Assembly: GCA_026008535.1 (NCBI GenBank)
Contig: BRKX01000011.1
Span: 50,018,183 to 50,082,182 of the forward strand
DNA length: 64,000 bases
Direction: 5' to 3'
Origin: Perilla frutescens
Taxonomy: Eukaryota > Streptophyta > Magnoliopsida > Lamiales > Lamiaceae
The position numbers and the translations under genes were made by a program. The notes beneath the pieces were generated by a model that saw nothing but the letters and a program-made list of their open reading frames with translations, did no database searches and was not told the origin of the DNA. Within the stretch, counting starts at the first letter, position 1; every line of letters begins with the position of its first letter. This document shows positions 47,675-59,313 of this stretch, piece by piece.

Positions 47675-48700
47675 TGTAAATTGATGTATGACATTGTGTT
47701 TAATGTTGAAAATAATGTCATACTTAATCCCTATGACATTGTCTGTGACATTTATCGTGTCTAATCTTATCCTTTCCTAGTTTTTAGGATTTATAATTTT
47801 TAATAAATTATTTTATATTTGTATATCTTAAGTCATATATATCCACAAAATCTTTATTTTAAATAAATAGATATATATGATTGAGATATTATTTTTTAAA
47901 ATAAAGTTTGAATTAGTCAAACTTTATCTCCTATTATTTAGGTATCTTGTTATCTTCTATTTAACCATTTCTTTTCAGAGATTAACGTGCTGGAACTCTA
48001 GAGAAATGGAAGAGAACGTGAGTAGTGTTTCTAGCCACACCAAGAAGACGATTTTCTACAAAATTATGGATTAGTGGCGATTATCTACAACACACGTTCA
48101 AGAAGATAACTTGGACTTCAAGCCGATAACTTGGACTTCAAGCTGATTCAAGTGAAGATATTTAAAGGATTTGATTCTCATTTGAAGAGGCTATTCGAGC
48201 ATAGAATATATCACATTGAGAGTGAGAAAATACAAAGCTCGAGTCACCTTTTGTGCAACTAGATTTCTAGGATTCAATCTTCTTCTTTAAATGTTTTTCC
48301 TTCGTTCAATTCTTATGAATAGATTGTTCAAATTAGTTTAGATAGAAGAGATTAAGACTAGGAATCTTTGGTGCATTGTAAACAAATTAACTGGTAGGTT
48401 GATTTGTTATTTTTGAATTTAATTTAGTCAAAAACTAGATTTAGGTTCATGTATATTTATTGATGTGTGTGGAACATTTGTTCAACATAATCAACTATAT
48501 TGTTTATGCTTGTGAAAGCCTAATTTCGCCATATGGCAATCACATACATATTGTGTGTGATTTAAAATTTATTCTCGTGCACTCTTATTTCTAATTCGTT
48601 GCTATTGTGTTAAGATAGTAAAAAATTACTATTTTTAACATCGGGTCTGACATTACAAACCGTATTCTATTTTCAGTAAGTTGGGCAACAAACACTAACA
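47675..48700 (+). repeat. 3' LTR of the Sirevirus-like element (1,026 bp)
   Basis: Begins TGTAAATTGATGTATG and ends CACTAACA. Longer than the 5' LTR mainly because of a tandem duplication of GATAACTTGGACTTCAAGC at about 48103-48141. Confidence 0.95.
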
Positions 48701-48705
48701 GTTAG

Positions 48706-49727
48706 CACAATGAAAGGAATACATTTATTCTAAATATAAATACATATTTATTCTAAAATGATAATATGATATAATCGTGCATAATTATTTGATAAATTAT
48801 CATATAATAAATATAATTTTATTTAATTTCATAATAATTGACAAATATCAAGCCTATTTGATTAGTTGTGCCACAATTCAACAAATTGAATAAATTTTGT
48901 TATATTAATAATGATTCTTAATTAGTATTCTAATTAATTATGGCTTCATTGCTATCATTAAAGTAGACGGATTTTATTTTTGTTATTAAAATACACAAAA
49001 TATATATCTTCAATATTTAATTTCATTATTTTGGTAAGTAGGATAGTTTTGGCGGGAAAATAAATTCACTATTTTACTCTAGACTATTCTACTTTTATAT
49101 ATAGTAGGATATGATAAGATTGACGTCACACACACACACGTAGCATATCATAATTTTTGCCTTGATCTAGATTCTAGTTCGTGTTAAAAATCGAGGGTTG
49201 TGAATAGATAGATTTTTGGGGTTGCAAAAAAAAAAGGAGGCTATGGAGAGTCGAAATAGAGATTTCAAATGAATTTTTAATTATAAATATATATGGGGCT
49301 ATATAGAGTAAAATGGAGGTTGTGTTTAGAATTTTTTAAACTATATATAAAAAACACAAAAAATGACGATTCTGTTCACAACTTCCATAATCAATTAAAA
49401 TATAATTATTTTTTAAATGTTATTAACCCTTACAACTCCATAAATTTTTAAATCTAGAAAAATTTAAAACCCCAGTCTAATAGGCCCCACTCCATGAGAA
49501 TGAGATCACCTGTTGCAAATCATGTTGCATTTACTGTTCAAATTCTTTAATTTATTTTAATTAAAAATTTTCATTCAGGGTTCATCATTCCTCAATTAGG
49601 GTTTATTAAAAAAATAATAAAAAATAGTTATGAAACACCAAATGTAATACTGATAGAAATAGGGGATCTGTTCCGCACTCCATGTAGTTAAATACTTCTA
49701 ACCTAATCACAGTATTCGGATATCGAT
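48706..49727. other. Intergenic, no gene seen
   Basis: AT-rich. The region 49560-49690 (CAATTAGGGTTTATT, AACACCAAATG) looks like a relic of the Mutator-like MITE family found near 54.2 and 61 kb, too short to bound. Confidence 0.4.
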
Positions 49728-49735
49728 GTTAGAAG

Positions 49736-50501
49736 CAGCGTTTTTCAGCCGATTCGCGGTTTATTTATCTGGTTCGGTTACAGACCTATTACGGGTCATT
49801 GGCCGGTTCGCGATTAAATCGAGAACCGATCATTTATCTTCTCCAGTTACAAACCTATTACGGTTCATCAATGATCTGGAGTGAACCGATCATTTTTTTA
49901 TGCTCTGTCTGAATTTAATGTAATTCTCTAAACATGAACTTGAAGGATTCGAACTCAGGCCTCAAAAAATTGGATAACTTTGTACAATGTGTTCGACCAA
50001 CTGAGCCAATATACTCTTATGTTATTATTTAAATAGTAATAACATACACGTATATATATGAACAACTTCAAAATAACTAATCTTCATTTTAATTAAAATT
50101 AATGTTTAGCGTATAATTAAAATCAATATTTAGCAATGTCTAATTTAGAAATTTTTAAATTAAAATAAATGGAGAGAAGAACTAAAATCTAAAATATCAG
50201 CTTGTGAAATAATGATTAACAATGTTTTTAATTGTTATTATGTAGTATTCTTTGTAATTAAAATTAATATTAAATTATTTGACATTTACTTATATGTTTT
50301 CTTAAAACCTAGTATTTGATTTTCAATATTTATTTTTATAAATATTATACTTTTAACTAATTAACTTATGGAATAATTATTGATAAATTAAACACTTTAT
50401 TTCTTTGCATTGATATACATTTGGTGTATTTTTTAAACTTATTTAATATGTTTATCATGATACTAGTTTGTATAATTATATTATATTATATTGTGTATAT
50501 A

Positions 50502-50542
<41 letters not shown>

Positions 50543-50644
50543 TCGTATAACGGGTTTTCAGTTTTTTCAAAACGGTTCAATTGGTTAAACCAATAAACCA
50601 GTAAATTGACTGATTCGATATCCGGTCCGGTTGTAAAAAACATG
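49736..50644. mobile_element. hAT-type non-autonomous element (909 bp), 8-bp target duplication GTTAGAAG
   Basis: GTTAGAAG lies at 49728-49735 and 50645-50652. The left end CAGCGTTTTTCAGCCG and the reverse-complemented right end CATGTTTTTTACAACCGG are imperfect inverted repeats of the hAT CAGTGTTTTTAAAACCGG type. CCGGTTCG and GGTTCGGTT words fill the subterminal regions. A tRNA-like box pair sits inside. No transposase. Confidence 0.88.
49945..50008 (-). other. tRNA-like A-box/B-box pair inside the hAT element
   Basis: Minus strand TGGCTCAGTTGG (50008-49997) and GAGTTCGAATCC (49956-49945), 40 bases apart. Both match Pol III internal promoter consensus well. The arms around them do not fold into a proper tRNA by eye, and no anticodon arm can be identified. 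A SINE head or tRNA relic is the likely source. Confidence 0.6.
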
Positions 50645-50878
50645 GTTAGAAGAGTAATTGCGATTGTTCAAGGAAAAGAGTAATTTAATACTGCAAAATA
50701 TAATAAAATTATACAAACTAATATCATGATAGACATATTAAATTATGCAGTATTCCATTGCTCTTTTATCTATAGATATATTAAAGCAAAATTGTAGAGG
50801 TAAAATCATAAATAAAAAAATATCAGAAATAATTAGTACAAAACAAAATTGATGCTAAAACTTATTAAATTGAACTGT

Positions 50879-50965
50879 TTAGTCTAGTTGGCAATGGAAC
50901 TTTATGGTTAGAGGCTTGCTATGTTGAGGTCTTATGCTCGATCCTTGGAGCCTTTGCATTTTAGT
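50879..50965 (+). other. tRNA-like or SINE-like relic
   Basis: TTTAGTCTAGTTGGCAATGG resembles an A box and TGCTCGATCCTTGGAGC a degenerate B box about 45 bases on. It is followed by a T-rich duplicated stretch at 50966-51066 (TTTCATTTAAAGTAG, GTTGTTTGTGTTCTT, twice). Confidence 0.45.
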
Positions 50966-51889
50966 TGTTTTATATATATTTTTTTTTCATTTAAAGTAGT
51001 TGTTTGTGTTCTTAGTTGTTTTATCACCATATTTTTTTTCATTTAAGATAGTTGTTTGTGTTCTTTGAAAAATATATAAGGAGATATTTTCATTATTCTC
51101 GAATTGAGTTGGACAAATATAAAAATGTAGTATATTGATTGGAAAAATTAAGCAAATATAAAAATGTAGTATATTGATGGGAAATGTTAATTACATAATA
51201 CATAGTGTTATAATGTGTGCATTATTATATTTACATAAAATTCTAATTACTTTCTACGTACTTTTTAACATTTTATTTTTATTTAACATTTAACATCTTG
51301 GGGTAAATAATATGCATGATATATTATATTAAATAAATATAGAATTATAAATTTTTAATGTCAATTATAATCCATAATATCTTTAATTCAAATTCTAAGC
51401 TTGAAATTTAAACATATATTTAACAAAATCAAAATAATAAAATTTTAAACTAATATCAAAGGACAAAAAAGGGATAAAACATATAAAAAAATAGCATTTA
51501 AATTGAAAAATAAAATAGAATAAAAATTGCATGATAGACGAGTGTTGTCTGATTTAAATTAATTACTTGTAATCCATTATTATTAACTTATTATACAATA
51601 TATAATTCATTACATTAAGTTAGATTTTATGCAACCTGGCCCACCACACCCATTCTGTTCTCTTTCTTTTCTTCCCCTTTCTCCTATCTCTTCTCCCTCA
51701 CGCTCCACATGATTGCAAGAGAAATAAACTTCTCATTCTCATCATCTTTTACTAATTTTTTCTTGTCTCCACCTCACTTTTACCTCTTCCGTAGATCTCA
51801 TTGTCTTCCAAAAATGCCATGAGGACCAAAAGACTATGGGAGCTGAGTCAAAATATCAACCACTGTATATAGAAATTTTTCGGTGATTT
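50966..51889. other. Intergenic, no gene seen
   Basis: AT-rich. A 44-bp phrase (ATATAAAAATGTAGTATATTGAT) is duplicated at 51117 and 51156. A TC-rich tract lies at 51650-51700. Confidence 0.5.
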
Positions 51890-52150
51890 TCTGGTTAGGG
51901 GGCCGGAGCCCCTAGCCCCCCTTGGTTCCGTCAATGATCACGTCATTTTGAAAATAATCTACAAACCACACAGAAGAAGAAATTTAAGTGTGATAGGCTT
52001 ACGCCATCTTGGAGATAGTCTACAAACTGAAACCACACAGAAGAGGAAAGTTAGGTGTGACTGATTCACATCTAACAGTGCTAGTGGAATTCGAACTTGA
52101 GATATTTGACCTCAAGCATACACAACTCTATCCTCAAGAGGACATGGACT
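51890..52150 (-). mobile_element. SINE-like sequence, minus strand, with duplicated tail
   Basis: Minus strand carries CAAGTTCGAATTCCAC, a B-box match, preceded by TTGAGGATAGAGTTG. The following body contains CTTCTGTGTGGTTT then GTAGAYTATYTYCAA twice, 65 bases apart. At the far end (51893-51925) lies a GC-rich CTAGGGGCTCCGGCCCC palindrome. No target duplication found. Confidence 0.5.
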
Positions 52151-52289
52151 AATAAAATAGTATTTTAAATTTAATTAAATTAAGGAGTTGTAAAACAAAA
52201 CTAGAGTTGTGAATAGAATTATTAAAAAAAAAATACACACTTTCTAGTTGAAAATACACCAATTTTTTTCTCCTTTATTTCCCCTAAAA

Positions 52290-52960
52290 AAATGCACACC
52301 TTTATTATAAGATTACAAATAACAGCAACCATCCCAACTATCCAACCATCCAACACTTCAATATTTAGTTAATTTTTCTCTTTTCCACTTCATCAACATT
52401 CATTCAACCCAACCACACCTATTTTGTATGTTTTATCCATGACCACTCAACCACATAATTATATATAATTATTTTATTTTAAGATTAATATACTACTTGT
52501 AATAAAAATAATATAAAAAATTATAGTTATAGCAAGAAAATGAAAATATTCCAAAAAGAAAAATTGAGCAATAAACAGAAATAAATAGTCAATACCAAAA
52601 ATATTATAAACTAAAATTACAAAAAATAAAATCACACCAATTAAACAACATTTCCTAAAATTACATAAAATAAAATCATACTCATTAAACGATATTTCCT
52701 AAAATTATATAAAATAATAATTTATGGTTTGGATGTATAGAAAACTAGAGAAAAAAGATAATTTTAAAGTGTGTTGAAATATAGCAAAATTGATGACTTT
52801 TTATAGAGAATGAAAAAATACGAATTTTGATATATATTTTTTATTTATTTTTATCATATTATATAAAAGATATACTAATTTTATTTATATATCTAAATAA
52901 AATTGATTGACCAATAATACAAGTGTTTCCATCCCATTTGCCAAAAAGGAAATGTTGCTT
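52290..52960 (-). mobile_element. Dispersed non-autonomous repeat, copy 2 (inverted to 30.6 kb copy)
   Basis: Reverse complement of the 30600-31395 repeat: AACCATCCCAACTATCC, GACCACTCAACCACATAATT, GAAAATATTCCAAAAAG, AATAAACAGAAATAAATAG, and two CATTTCCTAAAATTA phrases in matching order. The ORF at 52923-53192 begins in its edge and has no recognisable product. Confidence 0.75.
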
Positions 52961-53330
52961 TGAGACTTTGTATGATCACACAAACTGGTTGGTCGACCAC
53001 TTGAGGTTAGAAATGAGCATATTTTCTTTCAAAAATCTACTAAAGTGGACGACGACCACATATATTATGGTCACTGTTATATGTAGTCAAGGAGTTGAGA
53101 CACGTCGCTCTGAAAATTTAAAATTGAACATTGTATTCCCATCATGTATATTTAATGTTTTGAACATTGTATACTATATGCACCTAGTATAGTTGTATTT
53201 ATCACCTATTTGCGGATAAAAGAAACTGATGTTTGTTTCCTAATTTCCCCTCTCCCGACTAAAATATATGTAGATTTAACATTTTGAATCGAAATATTAC
53301 ATGAATTCTTCTCTGAGTGATACCAGTTTA

Positions 53331-54097
53331 AGGGGGTGTATTGGATTGGGATTTTAATGGATTTTGTTGGACTTTAAAATATCCATGGATTTCTATGGAT
53401 TTTATAAATCCATAGACTCCACATGGAGTCTCCCAAAACTCCACATGGAGTCTTCCAACTCCACGCAGAGTCTGGGGGATTTCGTATGGATTTTGGATCG
53501 ATTTTGAATGATTTCAATGGATTTCAAATCCATCTCGCCAGCGCTCGTTGGAACACAACGATCGGTGTATCTGGTAAGAAAAATTGAACCCAACGGCCGC
53601 TGGAATCGAGCGGCCTTGATCCCAGTGGTCGCTGGCACCCAGCGGCCGCTGGAGTGCCATCATCGGCAAGGCCAGCGGCCGCTGGGGTCGGGTGACGACT
53701 GGGGTGCCTGATTTTAACTCCTCACCGGCCGCTGGGACACCGCGCTCGCTGGGTTTTTCAAATCCATCGAAATCTCGTGTCTGGAGGTCGGAATTCATCC
53801 TTTGTAATTTTCACGTGAAATTCAGCTGAAATCCAACGAAGTCAATGACTTTTTAAAGTCCGTGGATTGTTGAATACCGCAGAATTTTAAATGACTTTTA
53901 AAAGTCTGAATTGAATACACCAAGATTTCGTTGGACTTTTAAAAGTCTGGATTGAATACACCAAGATTTCATTGGACTTTTAAAAGTCTGGATTGAATAC
54001 ACCAGAATTTCGTTGGACTTTTAAAAGTCTGGATTGAATATACCCGGATTTTAAAAGTCCAACGAAATCCAACGAAATCTCAATCCAATACACCCCC
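53331..54097. mobile_element. PIF/Harbinger-like MITE (767 bp), TTA target duplication, GC palindromes inside
   Basis: Left GGGGGTGTATTGGATTG and right CAATCCAATACACCCCC are near-perfect inverted repeats continuing to TTGGACTTTAAAA. TTA occurs at 53328-53330 and 54098-54100; the first base A at 53331 is unpaired. Inside are 22-bp direct repeats (ACTCCACATGGAGTCT, 53414-53475), a block with at least four CAGCGGCCGCTGG-type palindromes (53535-53755), and four to five copies of a 41-bp unit (53880-54045). Overlapping ORFs here are not genes. Confidence 0.8.
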
Positions 54098-54192
54098 TTA
54101 GTTTTGTAAAATACTAAAATATCAGAATCGACTTTCCAGTCATAAAAATTGGGGGCGGGGTCGCAATTTTTAAGGCCATTCATTGTTTTTTC

Positions 54193-54603
54193 GGGGGAGC
54201 ACTTGAGATCCTCTAGTCCCAACTTGTGTGTGCCAACCGTGTGCCACACCTCAAAATTATTACTTTTTCTTTTATTTTTTTCTTCAATTTTAATTTCTTT
54301 TGATTTAGTATAATTTTACATTATTATTTAGGGTTTATTCCATCCAATTAGGGTTTATAATTATTTTTTAATATTTAATTTTAATTTTTTAGTTAATATA
54401 ATTGATTTTTGGGGTTGATTATTCCAAACTTAGGGTATATAATTTTTTAAAATTTTAATTTTTTTACAATAAATATTAATTATTGTTAGTTATGATAAAA
54501 CAAATTTTATTTTTATAAAAAACATTATTAACAATATATAATTTTAATGGTGGCACACGGTTGACACACACAAGTGGAACTAGAGAATCTCTACTCGGAG
54601 GGG
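54193..54603 (+). mobile_element. Mutator-like MITE family, copy 1
   Basis: Left TTGAGATCCTCTAGTCCC then AACCGTGTGCCAC and its reverse complement at the right (GTGGCACACGGTT then GAGAATCTC) form TIRs of about 45 bp. The AT-rich core has TTAGGGTTTATTCCATCC and TTGGGGTTGATTATTCC. Copies at 61357 and, inverted, 59999 share this core. Confidence 0.82.
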
Positions 54604-55279
54604 GGTGCATATTTAATAATTTTGCCCTAACTTCACAATTTTGTGCTTTAAACGGATGATATTTTCTCCTAATAATAATAATAATAATAGTTATATAAGC
54701 ATCTATCCATTCGGGACCTAAAAAAGATAAAAGCTATCAATCTAAGTGGTGAAAGATGAAAAGTATCAATTTATGACTCCAAAGATCATATATATTTTAT
54801 TCTTTTTTATTTTAATTATTTTTATATTATTTTTTAATGGAAATTCCTTATTATCTGTTAAATTCAATAAATGATTTATTAAAAATAAATAAAAATATCA
54901 AATATAAATTGATAATTTTTATATTTGAAGTCCTAAATTTAGGATTTTCAAGATTTTCGTAGAAAATTTGTCTTCCTGATCTTGTGGAACTTGATTTTTC
55001 CAGGTTTATAAAGTTATTAATTCAGAGGGGTTTCACACTTTCACTTACTTCCAAATGAAGCATTATATTTTAATAATCCTTGATTCTTATTGATTGAGAA
55101 TTTATTAGTGTTAAATATCAATTTACTATTCAGTTTAATTTAAGAAGTTTGGGAACATTTTGATGGTGAAATTTGGAAGTCCCTAACGTTTGGACACGTA
55201 GTGTCTAAAGAAGCCCACATCTTCAATAACGATAAACTGATAACTGCACCGTTGTGAGCGAGCGAGGAGAGAGATAAAG
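54604..55279 (+). other. Upstream region of the saccharopine dehydrogenase-like gene
   Basis: AT-rich sequence up to about 55160, then a less AT-rich leader (GCACCGTTGTGAGCGAGCGAGG just before the ATG). No clear TATA box could be fixed. GGACACGTAGTG at 55191 carries an ACGT core. Confidence 0.4.
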
Positions 55280-58200
55280 ATGGCAAGATTCTGCCTGCAA
55301 TTGAACGCCGGCATCGGCAGAAATCTTGCAATGGCTTCCACTAAAGAAAATGGCGGTGAACGGAAAAGCAGCAGTAATATCGAAAGAGTCGAACTTCCAG
55401 AAAATGTGAAGACTTCAAGAATTCTAATACTAGGTGGCACCGGAAGAGTTGGAGGTTCTACTGCCCTTGCCCTAAACAAATTCTGCCCTCATCTTCGCAT
55501 TGTAATAGGTGGTCGGAACAGGTAATTTTAAAGTTTCAATTTCTGTCTTCATTTTTCCAAGACACTCATTACATAAAATTCTTTCAGGATTGATTTTGAG
55601 GTTTGATTACTTTGTATTGATATTAACTATCTGTTTAGATACTTGAGGCAACGTGTGCTTGATATTTTGCTAGTTTATTCTACTTGATAAGTTCGTATAT
55701 TTCTCTGTCTCTCCTGTTTGGTTTGTTGGGTTACTTTATCAGAGGGAAGTTTACCTAGAGCGCACTCACTCACGGATAGCGGCTACTAGTTTATCTTTAT
55801 TATGAGAAAAAAAGAAGAAGAAGAATTTTTTTATACCTTTTGTGAAGTAGATTTTGAATTGTCCAAGTTAATTGGCAGGGATAAAGGTGCTGCAATGGTG
55901 TCAAAATTAGGCAACAGCACCGAATTCGTGGAGGTTGACATCAGTGATAGTAATTCACTGGAAAAGGCTTTGAAGGGTTTGTGATTCTTTGTTTCATTCG
56001 TTTTGTACGTCGTGTATCTATCACATTATCAATTTGTAACTCACTATTTGTGATGATTATAGAAGTGAGATGTAGAGACTTAAGAATTGTTAGTTAATAC
56101 TTGTATAATTTCAATTTCTTCAATTAACTAGCTATGTGTAGGTGTGGATCTTGTTGTTCATACTGCTGGGCCGTTTCAGCAGGCTGAGAAGTGCACTGTG
56201 CTCGAAGCTGCTATTCAGAACAAGGTGAGAGAAAGGTAATGAGCATGTTTTGATTCTAGTACCCGCGTAGGACTTATATCTTAAATTGTTGTTTATTATC
56301 AGCTCCTTATCTTGCATGATACTAATTGTTTCTGTTATGTAGATTGCATATCTTGACGTCTGTGATGACACGAGCTACGCACAACGTGCAAAATCCTATA
56401 TGAACAGAGCGATGGATGCAAATGTTCCAGCAATAACAACGGGGGGAATCTACCCAGGAGTGAGCAACGGTTCTCTGGCATTATCCTCAGAAAACTTGCA
56501 GTGCATAAATAGCTAGCTTTATGACCTTTATTTAAATTGCTGCACTTGTCCTGTGATGTGTTTGGAGTTGTTTTATCATAATGGTATTATTCAGCACGAA
56601 ATCTTACTTGAATATACATGTTTCATAGATCAATTGATTGCCATTGCAAATAATATTTTGTGAAGACTCATACTCCCAACTCCGTCTGTGTTTGGCCAGA
56701 GCTCATTTTTCACCTCTGACATGGCTCTGCAAGCCTATGCATTCAGGATATCTCGGTATCCTTTACTTGCCGAAAAATTGGTGGCTTCCTATCTGTTGTC
56801 TAACATAGTAGTGGCACTAAAATTTTATTTTTACTTTGATAATTGTCTCAATAGTTATCCTTTAGCCCTATATGTATTTCCTCATTTACCGAGTTTTACT
56901 TTGTACATAGTTGGATATAGGGATTTTATTCAGTTACCAACATTAATCTCCAATACTATTGCAGTAATGGCTGCGGAGCTGGTTCGTGCAGCCAAAAGTG
57001 ATGACAATGGTGTACCAGAGAGGCTGAGGTAATTGTTATCTTTTCTTTATAAAACAATAACCATCAACGTTTGACTTCCACTAGAATAATCATCAAAGTT
57101 GAGTGGTGAAGGGGAAGTTGGTTAAAATGGACTAGAGTGGAGAGCTTGATTAGTATAACATGAAAGCTTGCACATAGTGCCAGTTTTTTTCTTATTGTTC
57201 AGATTCAAATTTAGATGCCCGCATATTTGACCACAACAGGACGAACTTCTGATTGCAATACCCTTAGAAGCATCAGCAGCACATTATGTAGAGCTAGATA
57301 AACAAAAGAGTTGGAAAATCAAACTATTTGTTGATCTCCTTATGTATTTTTGTTTCGCTAAAATTCTTTTGCATTAACAAGCTGTCTTGCTCTTAGGTTT
57401 TATTACTACACTGCAGGCTCCGGTGGTGCTGGCCCAACAATATTATCAACTAGCTTCTTACTTCTAGGAGAAGAAGTAGTTGCATATAACAAAGGTAGGC
57501 TGATGGACTGTGCCTTTTCTGTTGTCTTTGTCCATGATCTCTCATATCGATGATTTAAATTGGATGCTTAATTGGTGCTCGACAGGAGAGAAAATCAAAC
57601 TGAAGCCTTATAGTGGGATGCTCAACATTGATTTTGGAATTGGAATTGGGAAGAAGGATGTTTTCCTTTTGTAAGTACCACAAAACCGTTTGTCGGCAGC
57701 ATAAAGTATTCCACATTAAAGCTCTTACTTTCACATGTCCAGCTAAATATTACCTTCTTAACCATGTGATTTCAGAGTTAATCAATTAGCCAGCCGACTT
57801 TTGGTTCTACGTCTCCTGGAACATGACTCAAGTACTATCATTTGCTGGACAATCCAGATAACATGCTTAATATTTAAATTGGTGTTTTCTTATGGAACCA
57901 TACTCATGGCTCTCGCCACTAAATACATTAATAAATTGCTTTCTCACTTCAACTCTTAATAGATAGCCTTTCCAAAAAAGAATGGTCTTAGAAGATGCCC
58001 TTATTATTTCTTATGGCCATATGGGAAAAGACGTTTATTAGACCCCACTTAGGAGATTGCATATAGCGTGGCTGCAAAAACACATGTTGGCATATTGATT
58101 TCTGACTGCAATAGATCTTGAGACAACATGCACTAGCCACTTGCTCTTCTCTGGAGTAGGTACTTAATCATTCTTTCAGGAATTTGCCGGAGGTAAGAAG

Positions 58201-58311
58201 CGTCCATGAGGTCCTCGGAGTACCAACTGTGAGTGCACGGTTTGGGACTGCGCCCTTCTTCTGGAATTGGGGGATGGTAGCCATGACATACTTGCTTCCA
58301 GCTGTATGTGA

Positions 58312-58350
<39 letters not shown>

Positions 58351-59313
58351 GAGATACTCTTTATGTTTAACTGTTTCACACTTGAATGAGTGATGATACT
58401 GACCTCTTCTTTAACAGTTTATATTGCTTTCTGTTGAATATAATATCAAGAATCATGAAATCTTCAGGAAACCCTGAGAGACAGAAGTAAAGTTCAACAA
58501 CTAGTTGACTTGTTCGACCCTTTAGTCAGAGCAGTCGATGGAATCGCTGGACAGAGAGTGTCAATGAGGGTACAGTTAGTTTCCTTAGTTTTTCCTATCT
58601 GTACTTTGTTCGGCTATATTATTTGAAAGTTTCAAATTTAAATTAAGTGGTTGTCACAACATTTACTTCAAAACAGGTTGATTTGGATTATTCAGATGGA
58701 AGGTCTAGAATAGGAATATTCAGCCATAAAAAACTATCTGAGTAAGTACTATTACTTGTTTGATCAACGGAAATATGCAAGGATTGAGGCCATACTAAGT
58801 TTCTGATGATGCTTTTGTCTGTGCATCAGATTCCTTGTTGAAGTTAATAAATCAAGAGTTTGTTTGTTTATCTGTCAATTTACATGGTTGTATGTGCTGT
58901 TCCATTCAATCCTTTTCAGATCAGTAGGAATCTCTACAGCTGCATTTGCCCTGTCGATTCTTGAAGGAAGCACGAAGCCGGGAGTTTGGTTTCCTGAAGA
59001 GGTGTCTATCTGAAAAGAATTAAAGAACATTAAACCATACTGCTATTCTACTCTGATTATATCATTCCATGATCTGCTTGTAGCCTGAAGGCATTGCAGT
59101 CGAGGCAAGGGAAACCCTTCTACGTCGTGCTGCACAAGGAACGATCAATTTCATCATGAATAAGTATGATCTCTCACCCACAAGCCCTTCTGTTTCCTTC
59201 CATTCATTTTACTTTACACAGCGTTTGGTAACTCGATTTTCATCCTGTTTAACAGGGCTCCCTGGATGGTTGAGACAGATCCTAAGGAGCTGGGTTTTGG
59301 GATTTATGATTGA
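55280..59313 (+). CDS. Saccharopine dehydrogenase-like oxidoreductase, 435 aa, 13 exons
   Basis: Exons: 55280-55521, 55879-55976, 56142-56224, 56343-56469, 56965-57028, 57397-57494, 57586-57670, 58180-58303, 58468-58569, 58677-58741, 58920-59001, 59084-59163, 59256-59313. All junctions are GT-AG, every phase joins in frame, and the lengths sum to 1,308 bases, exactly 436 codons with TGA. Residues 52-59 are the Rossmann loop GGTGRVGG of an NAD(P)-binding domain; later landmarks are GPFQQAEKCTVLEAAI, TTGGIYPGVSN, GSGGAGPTI, GTAPFFWNWGM, GVWFPEE and a C-terminus ending GIYD. This fits the plant single-domain saccharopine dehydrogenase-like family (Arabidopsis At1g50450 type), predicted plastidial. 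It is separate from bifunctional LKR/SDH; the true substrate is not established. ATG 55331 is an alternative start removing 17 residues. Introns hold a SINE relic, (TC)n and small shadow ORFs. Confidence 0.93.
55720..55812 (+). mobile_element. SINE tail relic in intron 1
   Basis: GGTTACTTTATCAGAGG, TTTACCTAGAGCGCACTC, and CACGGATAGCGGC then TTTATC are a decayed match to the 3' body of the SINEs at 22371 and 32656. It sits within intron 1 of the dehydrogenase-like gene. Confidence 0.55.
58317..58349. repeat. (TC)n microsatellite in intron 8
   Basis: About 33 bases of CT repeat just after the donor site region of intron 8. It creates an artefactual Arg-Glu ORF on the minus strand. Confidence 0.95.

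Larger units (their letters stand above)
38781..48700 (+). mobile_element. Sirevirus-like Ty1/copia retrotransposon, complete structure (9,920 bp)
   Basis: 5' LTR 38781-39787, primer site, gag, protease, integrase, RT, RNase H, an extra ORF, purine tracts, 3' LTR 47675-48700. GTTAG flanks both ends (38776-38780, 48701-48705), so it is one undisturbed insertion. Integrase precedes RT, which defines Ty1/copia. A long ORF after RNase H in the envelope-like position points to the Sirevirus lineage. LTRs differ at about 3-4 percent of positions counted by eye, many as C/T or G/A changes, so it is not a very recent insertion. Gag-pol is broken and the element is not autonomous. Confidence 0.93.

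Noticed and set aside
50769..50800. Possible Helitron 5' end (TCTATAGATATATTAAAGC)
   Set aside because: Resembles the confirmed start at 60185, but no CTRR end with hairpin was found downstream.
53402..53798. Overlapping ORFs of 60-94 codons on both strands
   Set aside because: Generated by GC palindromes and tandem repeats in a MITE; all frames open because stops are rare in GC-rich DNA.
55802..55984. 60-codon ORF starting at 55802
   Set aside because: Begins in intron 1 and reads into exon 2; not a separate gene or start.
56688..57032. 114-codon ORF within the dehydrogenase-like gene
   Set aside because: Mostly intron 4 reading through into exon 5; the spliced model is in phase throughout.
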